54,500 bases of DNA from contig PMHO01000028.1 of the NCBI GenBank assembly GCA_003156715.1, forward strand, positions 840-55,339, in the 5' to 3' direction. The notes under the pieces are model-generated. The model did not search any database. It was not told where the DNA came from and saw only the letters and a list, made by a program, of their open reading frames with translations. Positions 54,153 through 54,500 of the stretch are shown here, piece after piece. This stretch comes from Candidatus Tityobacter terrigena. Lineage in GTDB: Bacteria > Vulcanimicrobiota > Vulcanimicrobiia > Vulcanimicrobiales > Vulcanimicrobiaceae. How positions within the stretch are numbered: position 1 is the first letter of the stretch; every line of letters starts with the position of its first letter. Position numbers and translations under genes: made by a program.

Positions 54153-54500
54153 ATGGTCATGTTCGATTTCTTCAAATCGCTCTTCCGTAAAGAAGGCTCG
54201 AGCGCAACGGCTAAGGAGCGGCTGCGGCTGGTTCTCCTTTCCGACCACCTTTCGCTCGCGCCGCACGTCGTCGAAGCGCTCAAGTCGGACCTGCTGGCGG
54301 TGCTTTCGCGCTACGTCGAGATCGATGCGGCGCTGGCCGACGTCACCTTCGAACAGCGCGAGCACGAAGTAGCCATGCTGGCTAGCGTTCCCATCCTGCG
54401 GCTGCGCGACGAAGCCGCGCTCGCGTTGCCCGACGCGAGCCTGCCCGAGATGGATTCCCCGGCCTCGCCGGAGGCCGTACCGGCGGGTGCCGTCGAAACG
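54153..54500 (+). CDS. minE: MinE topological specificity factor (partial, runs off window)
   Basis: At least 116 residues from ATG 54153 (ATG 54159 is an alternative giving MFDFFKSLF). The opening amphipathic helix FFKSLFRK, the KERLRLVLLSDH MinD-contact region and the dimer domain (LLAVLSRYVEIDAALADVTFEQ) match MinE, which stimulates MinD ATPase and creates the pole-to-pole or ring pattern. E. coli MinE is 88 residues; here a Pro/Ala-rich tail (SLPEMDSPASPEAVPAG) continues past the edge. The frame is fully open to 54500. Confidence 0.88.
   Translation, partial: MVMFDFFKSLFRKEGSSATAKERLRLVLLSDHLSLAPHVVEALKSDLLAVLSRYVEIDAALADVTFEQREHEVAMLASVPILRLRDEAALALPDASLPEMDSPASPEAVPAGAVET

Overview
The window reads as a chromosomal segment of a GC-rich diderm (LPS-bearing) bacterium. 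It carries most of the lipid A pathway (lpxD, lpxC, fabZ, lpxA, lpxB), BamA, a TamB-like protein, LPS-export parts (LptC-like, LptB, one LptF/G permease) and an outer-membrane porin with an N-terminal SLH domain. SLH porins are typical of deep-branching diderms such as Negativicutes, Cyanobacteria and Deinococcota rather than Proteobacteria; the mix of SLH porin, DUF3084 and a full Lpx set suggests Eremiobacterota/Vulcanimicrobiota (WPS-2) or a neighbouring phylum. That placement is inference from gene content. No tRNA, rRNA, CRISPR array, prophage or insertion sequence was seen, and no intergenic stretch exceeds about 260 bases.

Region 1 (1-24.6 kb) is an outer-membrane assembly block on the + strand, mostly with genes overlapping by 1-4 bases: tamB-like, bamA, three Skp/OmpH-like genes (four modules), lpxD-lpxC-fabZ-lpxA-lpxB, a metallophosphoesterase with an LpxH-like GNR motif, an LpxB-related glycosyltransferase, an O-antigen ligase-like protein, LptC-like, LptB, LptF/G, a DUF3084 protein and a YqgF/RuvX-like protein. 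An SLH porin follows after a 256-base leader that holds a hairpin and a 13-codon leader ORF coupled to the porin start.

Region 2 (24.6-32.9 kb): a TPR protein and a GT4 glycosyltransferase on +; a large secreted protein of unknown function and a RecQ helicase with an unusual C-terminal module on -; then dnaX-ybaB-recR on +. recR has no usual start codon and apparently begins at ATC.

Region 3 (32.9-40.6 kb) is histidine degradation: hutH, hutU, hutI and hutF (formimidoylglutamate deiminase route; hutG not seen), interleaved with a small lipoprotein and a lytic transglycosylase, then a MOSC protein. hutI and hutF are divergent, and their best starts (ATT and TTG) overlap.

Region 4 (40.8-51.4 kb): a membrane protein, DUF4129-like, DUF4350-like, MoxR, DUF58, a phosphoesterase, SpoIIM and RDD genes, the common but poorly understood MoxR/DUF58 neighbourhood. 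It ends at a long inverted repeat that contains the stop codons of two convergent genes. A DUF697-like protein and an M48 protease with a long extra C-terminal region follow on -.

Region 5 (51.5 kb to end) is a division-site cluster, minC-minD-minD-minE, with two non-identical minD genes in tandem; minE runs off the window.
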